Shown in pieces: positions 1 to 7,475 of a DNA stretch of 21,482 bases. The DNA is from Betaproteobacteria bacterium (lineage in GTDB: Bacteria; Pseudomonadota; Gammaproteobacteria; Burkholderiales; SG8-39). Within the stretch, counting starts at the first letter, position 1, and each line of letters opens with the position of its first letter. Under the pieces are notes generated by a model. It was not told where the DNA came from. It was given only the letters and a program-made list of their open reading frames with translations, and made no database searches. A program made the translations under genes and the position numbers. The stretch is from the NCBI GenBank assembly GCA_029858545.1, contig JAOUFA010000015.1, positions 1 through 21,482 on the forward strand, in the 5' to 3' direction.

Positions 1-580
1 CGGATGCGAAGGCATCCGCGCCGGCGACGACGTTCTGTACCTGGACGGCTTTCATGTCGGAACGCTTCATCCCGACCGTCGCGTACATTGCGTCGAGCAG
101 GGGAATGATGATCTTCTGGCTCGCGAAGCCGTCGACGGCGGGACGTCCCTTGAGATCGGCGAGGCTTTTGATATCCGAGTCCTTGCGTACGAAAATCACG
201 GAGCGCAGCGGGTACATGACCGCCACTGCGCGCAGGTTCGTGTGCGGTCGACCTTCGAAATGTTCTTTGCCTTCGAGCGCCCAGCGCAGCTCGGCAATAT
301 TGGCGAGACCGAGTTGAATTTCACCGGCGTTGACCGCCGGGAGAAATACGTTCGGACTCGCGAAAGGCTGGATCGTCGCGCCTACCCCCGCTTTCTCGTT
401 GAGCAATTTGGCGATGACGGTTCCCGAGGAATGGTAGATCGAACCCGGGTTGGAGGTGCCGATCGCGACTTGCTGGGCGGATGCCGCGAATGCCGTGCAA
501 AGGCCGACTGCCGTGCCGGCGACAATGCGCGCCCAGGGGCGCCGCACCGCCATACCGTTTGGTCGAATCATGCTGTCCAT
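1..580 (-). CDS. TAXI-family TRAP transporter solute receptor (partial, C-terminus outside window)
   Basis: Periplasmic solute receptor of the TAXI (TRAP-associated extracytoplasmic immunogenic) family; about 193 residues are visible and the gene runs off the left edge. The start at 580 is chosen because repeated AGGAGG lies about 7 bases upstream; an in-frame ATG at 571 is an alternative. Residues 1-35 form a signal peptide (basic start, hydrophobic core around residues 19-33, cleavage predicted after ASA at 33-35). The mature part opens with the family-typical VAIGTSNPGSIYH, followed by LGLANIAELRWALEG and a segment VIFVRKDSDIKSLADLKGR that fits the second half of lobe 1. TAXI receptors normally feed a fused TRAP permease; none is visible here, but it could lie beyond the edge. 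The gene is divergent from the CocE-type hydrolase at 849 and shares its upstream region. Substrate unknown. Confidence 0.85.
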   Translation of the reverse strand, partial: MDSMIRPNGMAVRRPWARIVAGTAVGLCTAFAASAQQVAIGTSNPGSIYHSSGTVIAKLLNEKAGVGATIQPFASPNVFLPAVNAGEIQLGLANIAELRWALEGKEHFEGRPHTNLRAVAVMYPLRSVIFVRKDSDIKSLADLKGRPAVDGFASQKIIIPLLDAMYATVGMKRSDMKAVQVQNVVAGADAFAS

Positions 581-733
581 CTCTCCTCCTCCTCTACTTG
601 GGATTCAATATAAATACATCGCTAGATGCAAGATTAGCAGTTTTTGCAGTCGGCATGGAGGCGATATCCTCGCCTGTCCCGGCCGACCGGTTTCGCTGCG
701 AGTTCGAGAATGCAAAACTGCGAAGAGCGAACG

Positions 734-762
734 TTGACATGCGCGACGCATCCGCGTCAAAT
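734..762 (+). promoter_or_regulatory. Predicted sigma70-type promoter for cluster A
   Basis: A perfect -35 hexamer TTGACA (734-739), a 17-base spacer and TCAAAT (757-762, four of six matches to TATAAT) lie about 87 bases upstream of the GTG start at 849. TTGAC at 734-738 and GTCAA at 756-760 also form an inverted repeat around the spacer, so a regulator could bind here. This is the best promoter candidate in the 268-base divergent gap 581-848. An AT-rich patch around 603-640 is the likely promoter zone for the leftward TAXI gene, but no clear hexamer pair can be assigned there. Confidence 0.45.
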
Positions 763-848
763 GCGCTCGGGGCGAAAATACGGCGCGTACCATGCTTGGC
801 GTGCGGACTATGTGTGCCGCGCGCCGGTCACCGACCGGAGGGGGAACT

Positions 849-2588
849 GTGTCGTCGCACAAGAGCGAAGTCCGAGACGGGATGCGCATCGACTGGGATG
901 TGCCGATCGAGATGGACGATGGGGTCGTCCTGCGCGCCGATATCTTCCGGCCTGAGATCGATGGCCGCTATCCGGTGCTGCTGACCTACGGTCCCTACGC
1001 CAAGGGGCTCGCGTTTCAGGAAGGCTATCCGAGCGCCTGGCAGCGCATGGTGGCCGAACATCCGGACGTTGCCTACGGCTCGACGAACCAGCACCAGAAC
1101 TGGGAAGTGGTCGATCCGGAAAAATGGGTGCCCGAAGGTTACGTCTGCGTACGTGTCGATTCGCGCGGCACGGGCCGCTCGCCCGGCTACGTCGATCACT
1201 TTTCGCCGCGCGAGACGCAGGACTTCTACGCGTGCATCGAATGGGCCGGCGTACAGTCCTGGTCGAGCGGCAAGGTCGGCCTGAACGGAATATCCTATTA
1301 CGGCATCAACCAGTGGCAGGTCGCCTCGCTGCAGCCGCCGCATCTTGCGGCGATGTGCATATGGGAGGGGGCCGCCGATTGGTACCGCGACATGACGCAC
1401 CACGGCGGAATCCTCTCGACCTTCTGGGCCAACTGGTACGACATGCAGGTGAAGACTGTGCAGTACGGTCTGGGTGAGCGCGGCCCGCGCTCGCGCGTGA
1501 CCGGTGAACTCGTCTGCGGCGACGTCACGCTGTCGGATGACGAGCTGTACCGGAACCGGTGCAATTTCGGCGATGAGATTCTCGCCCACCCGCTCGATGA
1601 CGACTATCACCGCGCGCGCTCGGCGGTGTGGGAGAAGGTGACGGTTCCTTTTCTATCCGCCGCCAACTGGGGCGGCCAGGGATTGCATCCGCGCGGCAAC
1701 TTCGAAGGCTACCTGCGCGCGGCGTCCAAGAACAAGTGGCTTGAGGCACACGGCATTGAACACTGGACCCATTTTTATACCGACTACGGCAGGTTGCTGC
1801 AGAAACGATTCTTCGATCACTTCCTCAAGGGCGAGAAGAACGGCTGGGACCGTCAGCCGCGCGTGCAACTTCAGGTTCGCCATGTCGAGCGCTTCGTCGA
1901 AAGGCACGAAAACGAGTGGCCGATCGCGCGTACCCGCTGGACGCGCTGGTACCTCGACCCGGTGAATCATGCGCTCGCGCCCGAGGCGGGGCAGGGAGCG
2001 GGCAGTGTCTCCTACGCGGCACTCGGCGAGGGGGCAAGCTTCGTCTCCGCGCCGCTCACCGAGGAGACCGAGATCACCGGACCGCTCGCGGCCAGGCTGT
2101 TCGTTTCGTCATCGACCCCGGATGCAGACCTGTTTCTCGTGATGCGCGTCTTTACGCCCGATCTGCGCGAGATCGTGTTTCAGGGCGCGATCGATCCGCA
2201 TACTCCCGTGGCGCAGGGCTGGCTGCGCGCCTCGCAGCGCAAGCTCGATGAGAAACTTTCGACCGAATACCGGCCGTACCATGCGCATGACGAGCGCCAA
2301 CCGCTCAAGCCGGGCGAGATCGTGCAGCTCGACATCGAACTCTGGCCGACGTCGATCGTTGTGCCTGCAGGATGCCGTGTCGTACTGACCGTGCGTGGCC
2401 GGGACTACGAGTGGCAGCGGAACACCGGCGCGAAGCTCTCGAATTTCAAGAACGAACTGCGCGGCTGCGGTCCGTTCCTGCACGACGATCCGCGTGACCG
2501 CCCGAGCGCGCAGTTCGGCGGAACGACCACTCTGCACATGGGCCCGAATCATCCGTCGTATGTGTTGCTGCCGGTGATCCCGCGGTGA
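849..2588 (+). CDS. CocE/NonD family serine hydrolase
   Basis: Alpha/beta-hydrolase of the CocE/NonD (X-Pro dipeptidyl-peptidase-like, S15) family, which cleaves esters or amides. The GTG start is chosen because GGAGGGG lies just upstream (837-843); an ATG at 792 has no such site. With this start the protein has 579 residues. It opens with the strand that carries MDDGVVLRADIFRP, typical of the family. RVDSRGTGRSPG (about 102-113) follows, then the nucleophile elbow G-I-S-Y-Y-G with Ser149. EHWTH near 304-308 fits the catalytic histidine region. The C-terminal part, from about residue 370, resembles the family's jelly-roll domain. The usual Gly-Trp-x-Asp segment that supplies the acid reads NWGGQG (about 273-278), so the acid is not recognisable. 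There is no signal peptide, so it is probably cytoplasmic. It is followed 76 bases later by a solute receptor gene, suggesting that it acts on the imported compound. Substrate unknown. Confidence 0.85.
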   Translation: MSSHKSEVRDGMRIDWDVPIEMDDGVVLRADIFRPEIDGRYPVLLTYGPYAKGLAFQEGYPSAWQRMVAEHPDVAYGSTNQHQNWEVVDPEKWVPEGYVCVRVDSRGTGRSPGYVDHFSPRETQDFYACIEWAGVQSWSSGKVGLNGISYYGINQWQVASLQPPHLAAMCIWEGAADWYRDMTHHGGILSTFWANWYDMQVKTVQYGLGERGPRSRVTGELVCGDVTLSDDELYRNRCNFGDEILAHPLDDDYHRARSAVWEKVTVPFLSAANWGGQGLHPRGNFEGYLRAASKNKWLEAHGIEHWTHFYTDYGRLLQKRFFDHFLKGEKNGWDRQPRVQLQVRHVERFVERHENEWPIARTRWTRWYLDPVNHALAPEAGQGAGSVSYAALGEGASFVSAPLTEETEITGPLAARLFVSSSTPDADLFLVMRVFTPDLREIVFQGAIDPHTPVAQGWLRASQRKLDEKLSTEYRPYHAHDERQPLKPGEIVQLDIELWPTSIVVPAGCRVVLTVRGRDYEWQRNTGAKLSNFKNELRGCGPFLHDDPRDRPSAQFGGTTTLHMGPNHPSYVLLPVIPR

Positions 2589-2664
2589 AGTTCCGGGATA
2601 TGGCTGCACGTTTCGTCAACTTTGCGTCGATCGATGGCGCGTCTCATGGAGAAGGAGTGAGGAT

Positions 2665-3915
2665 ATGAGCATCAACCGCAGAAAGTTCCTGCACGGTCTC
2701 GCCGGAGCGGGGGCGAGCCTGGCAACCTTGCACGCGCCGTGGGTCAGCGCTCAGTCGGGCAGTCCGATCCGTCTCGGATTGCTTACCGTGAAGACCGGCC
2801 CGCTCGCCTCGGGCGGAATCGACATGGAGCGCGCGCTCGTCATGTACCTGAAGGAGCGCAATAACATGCTCGCCGGCCGGAAGGTCGAGCTGAGCGTCGC
2901 CGATACCGGCGGCGTGCCGGCCACCGCGCGCAGCAAGACCCAGGAACTGGTCGAGAAAGACAAGGTTCACGCACTCATCGGACCGCTCGCCGCATTCGAG
3001 GCGCTCGCCATCGACGACTATCTCAGGCAGCAGGAAATGCCGACCCTGTCGGTTGCGGCCGCCGAGGACATGACGCAGCGCAAGCCCAATCCCTGGTTCG
3101 TGCGCGGCACGTCGACGTCCGCGCAGAGCGCGCACCCGATGGCCGACTACTGCGTCAAGGTGCTGAAGTGGAAACGCGCCGGAGTGATCGCCGACGATAT
3201 CGCCTATGGTCATGAGATGGTCGCGGGCTTTCAGCGCGTGTTCGAGGATGGCGGCGGCAAGATCGTGCAAAAGCTGTTCCCGCCGCTCACCGTGCCCGAC
3301 TATGGGACCTATCTCGCGCAGCTGAAGACCAATGTCGACGGCTATTTCCTCGGTTTCGCCGGATCGAACGGCTTTCGTTTCCTGCGCCAGCTCAACGAAT
3401 ACGGCCTGAAGGACAAGGTGCGCGTCGTGGGCGGGATGACCGCGATCGACGAGTCGGTGCTGCGCAACATGGGTGACGAGGCGCTCGGCATCATCACCGC
3501 CTGCTGGTATTCGGCCGAGCTCGACAATCCCGATAACCGCAAGTTCGCGCCGGCCTTCCGTAAGGAGTTCAGCTACGACCCCGGTTTCTACGCCGCGGCG
3601 ACCTACACCGAGGCGGCGGTACTGGAAACCGCACTGAGTGCGATCAAGGGCAAGATCGAGGACAAGAAGGCGCTCATGAACGCGTTGCACCATGTCAAGG
3701 CGAGCACGGTGCGCGGTCCGGTGTCGTTCGACAAATACGGCAACGTGGTCGGCAGCGTCTATATCCGCAAGGTCGTGCGCAAGGAAGGGCGGTTGGTGAA
3801 CAGCGTCATTCACACCTACCCCAACGTGAGCCAGTTCTGGAATTACAAACCGGAGGAATTCCTGAAGAACCCGGTGTATTCGCGCAACTGGCCGCCGGCG
3901 ACGCACCTCGAGTAA
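2665..3915 (+). CDS. Liv/HAAT-type ABC transporter solute-binding protein (cluster A)
   Basis: Periplasmic receptor (416 residues) of the branched-chain-amino-acid-type ABC importers (type I periplasmic fold, LivJ/K-like). AAGGAG at 2652-2657 sits 7 bases before the ATG. The N-terminus has a twin-arginine signal (N-RRKFL at 4-9, hydrophobic stretch, predicted cleavage after VSA at residue 29), so it is probably exported folded by Tat. The mature part starts with PIRLGLLTVKTGPLASGG, the usual first strand and ligand loop; HALIGPLAAFEALAI and the later GVIADDIAYGHEM match the lobe 1 and hinge regions. The ending YKPEEFLKNPVYSRNWPP is seen in receptors of aromatic or other non-amino-acid substrates, so leucine transport should not be assumed. 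It is followed by a strong hairpin (4019-4050) and then by the permease genes. Confidence 0.9.
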   Translation: MSINRRKFLHGLAGAGASLATLHAPWVSAQSGSPIRLGLLTVKTGPLASGGIDMERALVMYLKERNNMLAGRKVELSVADTGGVPATARSKTQELVEKDKVHALIGPLAAFEALAIDDYLRQQEMPTLSVAAAEDMTQRKPNPWFVRGTSTSAQSAHPMADYCVKVLKWKRAGVIADDIAYGHEMVAGFQRVFEDGGGKIVQKLFPPLTVPDYGTYLAQLKTNVDGYFLGFAGSNGFRFLRQLNEYGLKDKVRVVGGMTAIDESVLRNMGDEALGIITACWYSAELDNPDNRKFAPAFRKEFSYDPGFYAAATYTEAAVLETALSAIKGKIEDKKALMNALHHVKASTVRGPVSFDKYGNVVGSVYIRKVVRKEGRLVNSVIHTYPNVSQFWNYKPEEFLKNPVYSRNWPPATHLE

Positions 3916-4018
3916 AGACCGGTCCGCCGTCGCGGGGTCGGCTTGTGCCGCTCCGCGGAGTCTTGGTTTGCGCCGCGAAGGGCGCGAGCCGGCACCATGC
4001 GGTGGGAGCATACGGATC

Positions 4019-4050
4019 TCCCCGGTTTGCGCCACCGCGCGAACCGGGGA
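4019..4050 (+). promoter_or_regulatory. Strong intercistronic hairpin between receptor and permease genes
   Basis: TCCCCGGTTTGCGC (4019-4032), loop CACC (4033-4036) and GCGCGAACCGGGGA (4037-4050) form a 14-base-pair stem whose only imperfection is a U-G wobble. No T-tract follows, so it is not a classical intrinsic terminator. It may protect the 3' end of the receptor mRNA or act as a processing or partial termination point. It sits in the 219-base gap 3916-4134 of an otherwise tightly packed cluster. Confidence 0.6.
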
Positions 4051-4112
4051 GGTGTATGAATTCCAAACCAGCGCGGTGCTCCAACCGGCGGGATGGGCGC
4101 TCGTCGCATCGC

Positions 4113-4128
4113 ATCTATCTAGTTAGAT
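4113..4128. promoter_or_regulatory. Near-palindrome just upstream of livH (cluster A)
   Basis: ATCTATCTAGTTAGAT is a 16-base inverted repeat with one mismatched pair on each side of a central CTAG. It lies 6 bases before the livH start at 4135, in a spot where no Shine-Dalgarno sequence is visible. It could be an operator or internal promoter element, or simply a small AT-rich leader. Low certainty. Confidence 0.25.
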
Positions 4129-4134
4129 TGGCAT

Positions 4135-4995
4135 ATGCAATTCTGGGTCATCCAAACTTTGAACAGCCTCGCCCTGGGGGGGTTGCTATTCCTGCTCTCG
4201 GCCGGCTTTTCGCTCATCTTCGGACTGATGAGAATCGCCAACCTGACGCACGGGGCCTTCTTCATGCTCGGCGCCTACCTCGGTGCGAGCGTGATGCACG
4301 CGGTACCGAACCTGTGGCTCGCCGCGCTCCTCGTCGGCCTGGCGGTCGCGCTCCTCGGCGGATTGTTCGAGCGCGGCATCCTGCGCAAACTCGCCGGCAA
4401 TTCGCTCGGCCAGGTCCTCGTCACGCTCGGTATGGCGTTCATCATCGCCGATTCCTGCCTGTTGATCTGGGGCGGCGACCCGATTCCGATCCTGACGCCG
4501 CCCGCGCTGCAAGCGCCGCTCAGGGTGGCGGGGTATGTCTTTCCGACTTACCGCGTCGTCGTGGTCGGTATCGCGATCGTCGTCGCGATCGCCCTCTATC
4601 TACTAATGGAGAAAACGCGCTTGGGCGCGATGATCCGCGCCGGAGTCGATGACATGGACATGGCCCGCGCAGTCGGGATACCGGTGTCGCGCCTGTTCAG
4701 CACGGTGTTCTGTCTGGGCGCGCTGCTGGCCGGCGCGGGCGGGGTGATCGGCGGACCGATCCTGTCGGCTTACCCGGGGCTCGACGCGGACATGCTGCCG
4801 CTCGCGTTGATCGTGGTGATCCTCGGCGGCGTGGGCAGCCTGGTCGGCGCTTTCGTAGGCAGCTTCCTGGTCGGGTTCGTTTATACCTTTGGTATCGCGC
4901 TGCTGCCCGATCTGGCCTACGTGATCCTGTTCCTGCCGATGATCGTCGTCATCGCTTTCCGGCCGCGCGGCCTGTTCGGCAGGGCGACGACATGA
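4135..4995 (+). CDS. livH: Liv-type ABC transporter permease LivH (cluster A)
   Basis: Inner-membrane permease of 286 residues, the LivH half of a HAAT importer; it pairs with LivM to form the channel. The sequence is hydrophobic over most of its length (about eight membrane segments). It carries the family signature SLIFGLMRIANLTHGAFFMLGAY around residues 25-47 and the cytoplasmic ATPase-coupling loop GAMIRAGVDDMDMARAVGIP around 163-182. The C-terminus FRPRGLFG is typical. The start matches the usual LivH beginning, although no Shine-Dalgarno sequence is seen before it, so translation may be weak. The ATGA at 4992-4995 overlaps the livM start, indicating translational coupling. The substrate follows the receptor and is not known. 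Confidence 0.93.
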   Translation: MQFWVIQTLNSLALGGLLFLLSAGFSLIFGLMRIANLTHGAFFMLGAYLGASVMHAVPNLWLAALLVGLAVALLGGLFERGILRKLAGNSLGQVLVTLGMAFIIADSCLLIWGGDPIPILTPPALQAPLRVAGYVFPTYRVVVVGIAIVVAIALYLLMEKTRLGAMIRAGVDDMDMARAVGIPVSRLFSTVFCLGALLAGAGGVIGGPILSAYPGLDADMLPLALIVVILGGVGSLVGAFVGSFLVGFVYTFGIALLPDLAYVILFLPMIVVIAFRPRGLFGRATT

Positions 4996-5951
4996 GCGCG
5001 GCCGATATGGTCCGGTCGCGCGTAGCGCAGATCGCGTTGCTCGTCGTGCTGCTCGGCGCCTACCCCTGGCTCATCGGAGAGTTCTACGTCAATCTGGCGA
5101 GCCAGATCTTCATCGCCGCGGTGTTCGCCGCGAGCCTGAACCTGCTCGTCGGCTACGGCGGACTCACGTCGCTTGGCCACGCCTCCTTTCTCGGGCTCGC
5201 GGCCTACCTGTCGGGATGGCTGACGCTGAAGATGGGGTTCACGCACGGGGCGGCGGCGCCGCTCGCCCTCGCCGGCGCGACGCTGATGGCGGGGCTGTTC
5301 GGCCTGATCGCGTTGCGCGCCACCGGGCTGGGCTTTCTGATGATCACGCTCGCGCTGTCGCAGGTGCTGTGGGGCACCGCCTACCGATGGGTTTCGGTGA
5401 CCGATGGCGACAACGGGCTGGCGCGCCTGACGCGTCCAGCGCCCTTCGGCATCAATCTCGATCATGCGACCGCGTTCTACTATTTCGCCGCGCTCGTGAC
5501 GGTGTTGGCCGTCTGGATGATGGCGCGCTTTGTCGCCTCGCCCTTCGGTGCGTCGCTGCGCGGCACGCGCGACCAGCCGCGTCGAATGAGCTCGATGGGG
5601 CACGACGTGTGGCTGCTGCGCTGGATCACGTTTGTGTATTCGGGATTCTGGGGCGCGGTATCCGGATTGCTGTTCGTGTACTACAACAAGTATGTGCACC
5701 CCACATCGTTCGCGCTCACCAGTTCAGCCGAAGGACTGCTCGCGGTGATCGCGGGCGGCTCCGGAACCGTGCTGGGACCGCTCGCCGGCGCGGCGATCGT
5801 CGTGCTGCTGAAGAACTATGTCTCGGGCTATGTCGAACGCTGGAACATGCTGCTCGGTATCGTGTTCGTGCTGATCGTGGTGTTCATGCCGCGCGGACTG
5901 GTGCCGGGGTTGCGCCGTTGGCGCGAACGCCGCAGCGGGGGGCGCGCATGA
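4992..5951 (+). CDS. livM: Liv-type ABC transporter permease LivM (cluster A)
   Basis: Second inner-membrane permease (319 residues) of the importer. LivM marks are visible: NLLVGYGGLTSLGHASFLGLAAYLSG near residues 50-75 and the coupling loop GTRDQPRRMSSMGHD near 190-204. The conserved end VFMPRGLVPGLRRW follows the last membrane segment. It overlaps livH by four bases at its start and livG by four bases at its end (ATGA at 5948-5951), so the three are surely one transcription unit. Length is normal for the family and no truncation is seen. Confidence 0.93.
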   Translation: MSAADMVRSRVAQIALLVVLLGAYPWLIGEFYVNLASQIFIAAVFAASLNLLVGYGGLTSLGHASFLGLAAYLSGWLTLKMGFTHGAAAPLALAGATLMAGLFGLIALRATGLGFLMITLALSQVLWGTAYRWVSVTDGDNGLARLTRPAPFGINLDHATAFYYFAALVTVLAVWMMARFVASPFGASLRGTRDQPRRMSSMGHDVWLLRWITFVYSGFWGAVSGLLFVYYNKYVHPTSFALTSSAEGLLAVIAGGSGTVLGPLAGAAIVVLLKNYVSGYVERWNMLLGIVFVLIVVFMPRGLVPGLRRWRERRSGGRA

Positions 5952-6688
5952 TACCGGCGCTCGAAATCTCCGACCTGAACAAGGCGTTTGGTGGCGTTTC
6001 GGCGACCTCCGGCGTGGAGATGCGCGTGATGCCGGGCGCGCGGCACCTGATCATCGGGCCAAACGGGGCCGGCAAGACGACACTCTTCAACCTCATCTCG
6101 GGAGATTTGTACGGCGACTCGGGGTCGATCCGGTTGTTCGGACGCGAGGTGTCGCGCCTGCCGCCGCACCGCCGCGCGCACCTGGGATTGGCGCGCACCT
6201 ACCAGATCATTACGCTGTTCGGCGAGGAGTCGCTTGAACACAATCTGGTGCTGTCGCAGCTGGGCTTGTCGCCGCTGCGCTGGCGTCCGTTCGCGCCGCT
6301 CGATCGCTTCGGCGAACTGCGGCAGGAGGCACGCGCGGTGCTCGCGCGGGTGAACCTGGATCATCTCGCCGAGCGCCGACTCGGCGAACTCTCCTACGGC
6401 GAGCGCAGGCGCGCGGAAATGGCGATGGCGCTCGCGCAGCGCCCGCGGCTGCTATTGCTCGACGAGCCGTTCGCGGGGCTGTCGCGCGAGGAACGTACGG
6501 TGCTGAAGGATCTCATCGCGGGGGTACCGCGGGAAGTGACGATCATCCTGATCGAGCACGACATGGATATCGCGCTCGAACTGGCCGAACGGATCACGGT
6601 TCTGCACTACGGCAAGGTGATCGTCGATGGCACGCGCGCCGAAGTGGTGGCCGACCCGAGGACACGCGAGGTGTATCTTGGCGATTGA
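5948..6688 (+). CDS. livG: Liv-type ABC transporter ATPase LivG (cluster A)
   Basis: Cytoplasmic ATPase of 246 residues that powers the LivHM channel. The open frame extends further upstream, but the ATG at 5948 is chosen because it overlaps the livM stop and matches the family N-terminus (MIPALEISDLNKAFGG). Walker A GPNGAGKT is at 37-44, the Q-loop glutamine at about 86 (RTYQIITLF), the signature LSYGERRR at about 148-155, Walker B LLLLDEP at about 168-174 and the H-loop histidine at about 204 (LIEHDMD). The LSYGE form of the signature is common in LivG. The C-terminal EVYLGD is the usual LivG ending. Confidence 0.93.
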   Translation: MIPALEISDLNKAFGGVSATSGVEMRVMPGARHLIIGPNGAGKTTLFNLISGDLYGDSGSIRLFGREVSRLPPHRRAHLGLARTYQIITLFGEESLEHNLVLSQLGLSPLRWRPFAPLDRFGELRQEARAVLARVNLDHLAERRLGELSYGERRRAEMAMALAQRPRLLLLDEPFAGLSREERTVLKDLIAGVPREVTIILIEHDMDIALELAERITVLHYGKVIVDGTRAEVVADPRTREVYLGD

Positions 6689-7433
6689 ATCGGCCGGCAA
6701 TCGGGCCGGGGACGCGGTCGGCGGCGAGGCGCTCAGGCTGACCGGCATCGACGCACTCTACGGCGACAGCCATGTGCTGCACCAAGTCTCGTTCTCGCTC
6801 GGCGCGGGCAGGGTGCTCGCGCTTCTTGGACGTAATGGGGCGGGTAAGACCACCTGCATCAGCTCGATCGTCGGCTTTCTTGCGCCGCGCGCGGGAGAGA
6901 TCCGTCTGTTCGGAGAGTCCGTGGCCGGCCTGAAGCCGGAGGTGATCGCGCAAAAGGGCATCGGCCTGGTGCCGCAGGGACGGCGCATATTCCCGACGCT
7001 GAGCGTGAGCGAGAACCTGATCGTCGCGCGCAAAACTCGACCGGGGGATGCGAATCCGTGGACACTCAAGCGCGTGTTCGAGATCTTTCCCAGATTGCGC
7101 GAGCGCCAGCATCAGGCGGCCGGGTCGCTCTCTGGCGGTGAACAGCAGATGCTCGCGATCGGGCGGGCGCTGATGGGGAATCCGCGCGTGCTGCTCATGG
7201 ACGAACCCTCGGAAGGGCTCGCGCCGCTGATGGTCGCCGAGGTCGGTCGCACGATCGCGCGCTTGAAAGAAGACGGTCAGTCGATTCTTCTGGTCGAGCA
7301 AAATGTCACGCTCGCGTTGAAGCTTGCCGATGAGGTGGCAATCCTGAACACCGGCCGCGTCGTGTTCGCGGGCAGCGCCGAGGCACTCAAACGCGACTCG
7401 GATCTCATCACCCAGCAGCTGGGCGTCTACTGA
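6678..7433 (+). CDS. livF: Liv-type ABC transporter ATPase LivF (cluster A)
   Basis: Second ATPase of the importer. The open frame reaches back to an ATG at 6627 inside livG, but a TTG at 6678 preceded by GAGGTG (6668-6673) gives a normal protein of 251 residues and an 11-base overlap with livG, so I prefer it. Walker A GRNGAGKTT is at 51-59, LSGGEQQ at 151-157 and Walker B VLLMDEP at 171-177. The switch region reads LLVEQN, with glutamine instead of histidine, as is normal for LivF proteins. The N-terminal 18 residues are poorly conserved-looking and the exact start is uncertain. The amidohydrolase gene follows after 42 bases. Confidence 0.9.
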   Translation: MAIESAGNRAGDAVGGEALRLTGIDALYGDSHVLHQVSFSLGAGRVLALLGRNGAGKTTCISSIVGFLAPRAGEIRLFGESVAGLKPEVIAQKGIGLVPQGRRIFPTLSVSENLIVARKTRPGDANPWTLKRVFEIFPRLRERQHQAAGSLSGGEQQMLAIGRALMGNPRVLLMDEPSEGLAPLMVAEVGRTIARLKEDGQSILLVEQNVTLALKLADEVAILNTGRVVFAGSAEALKRDSDLITQQLGVY

Positions 7434-7475
7434 CGAGCGTCGTTTTCAGTTCTATTCGCGAAAGGAAATCCAGTC

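Noticed and set aside
2644..4035. Long open frame of 463 codons on the minus strand opposite the cluster A receptor gene
   Set aside because: It is antisense to a clearly recognisable receptor gene, has low-complexity Arg/His/Glu-rich composition typical of shadow frames in G+C-rich DNA, and no family features.
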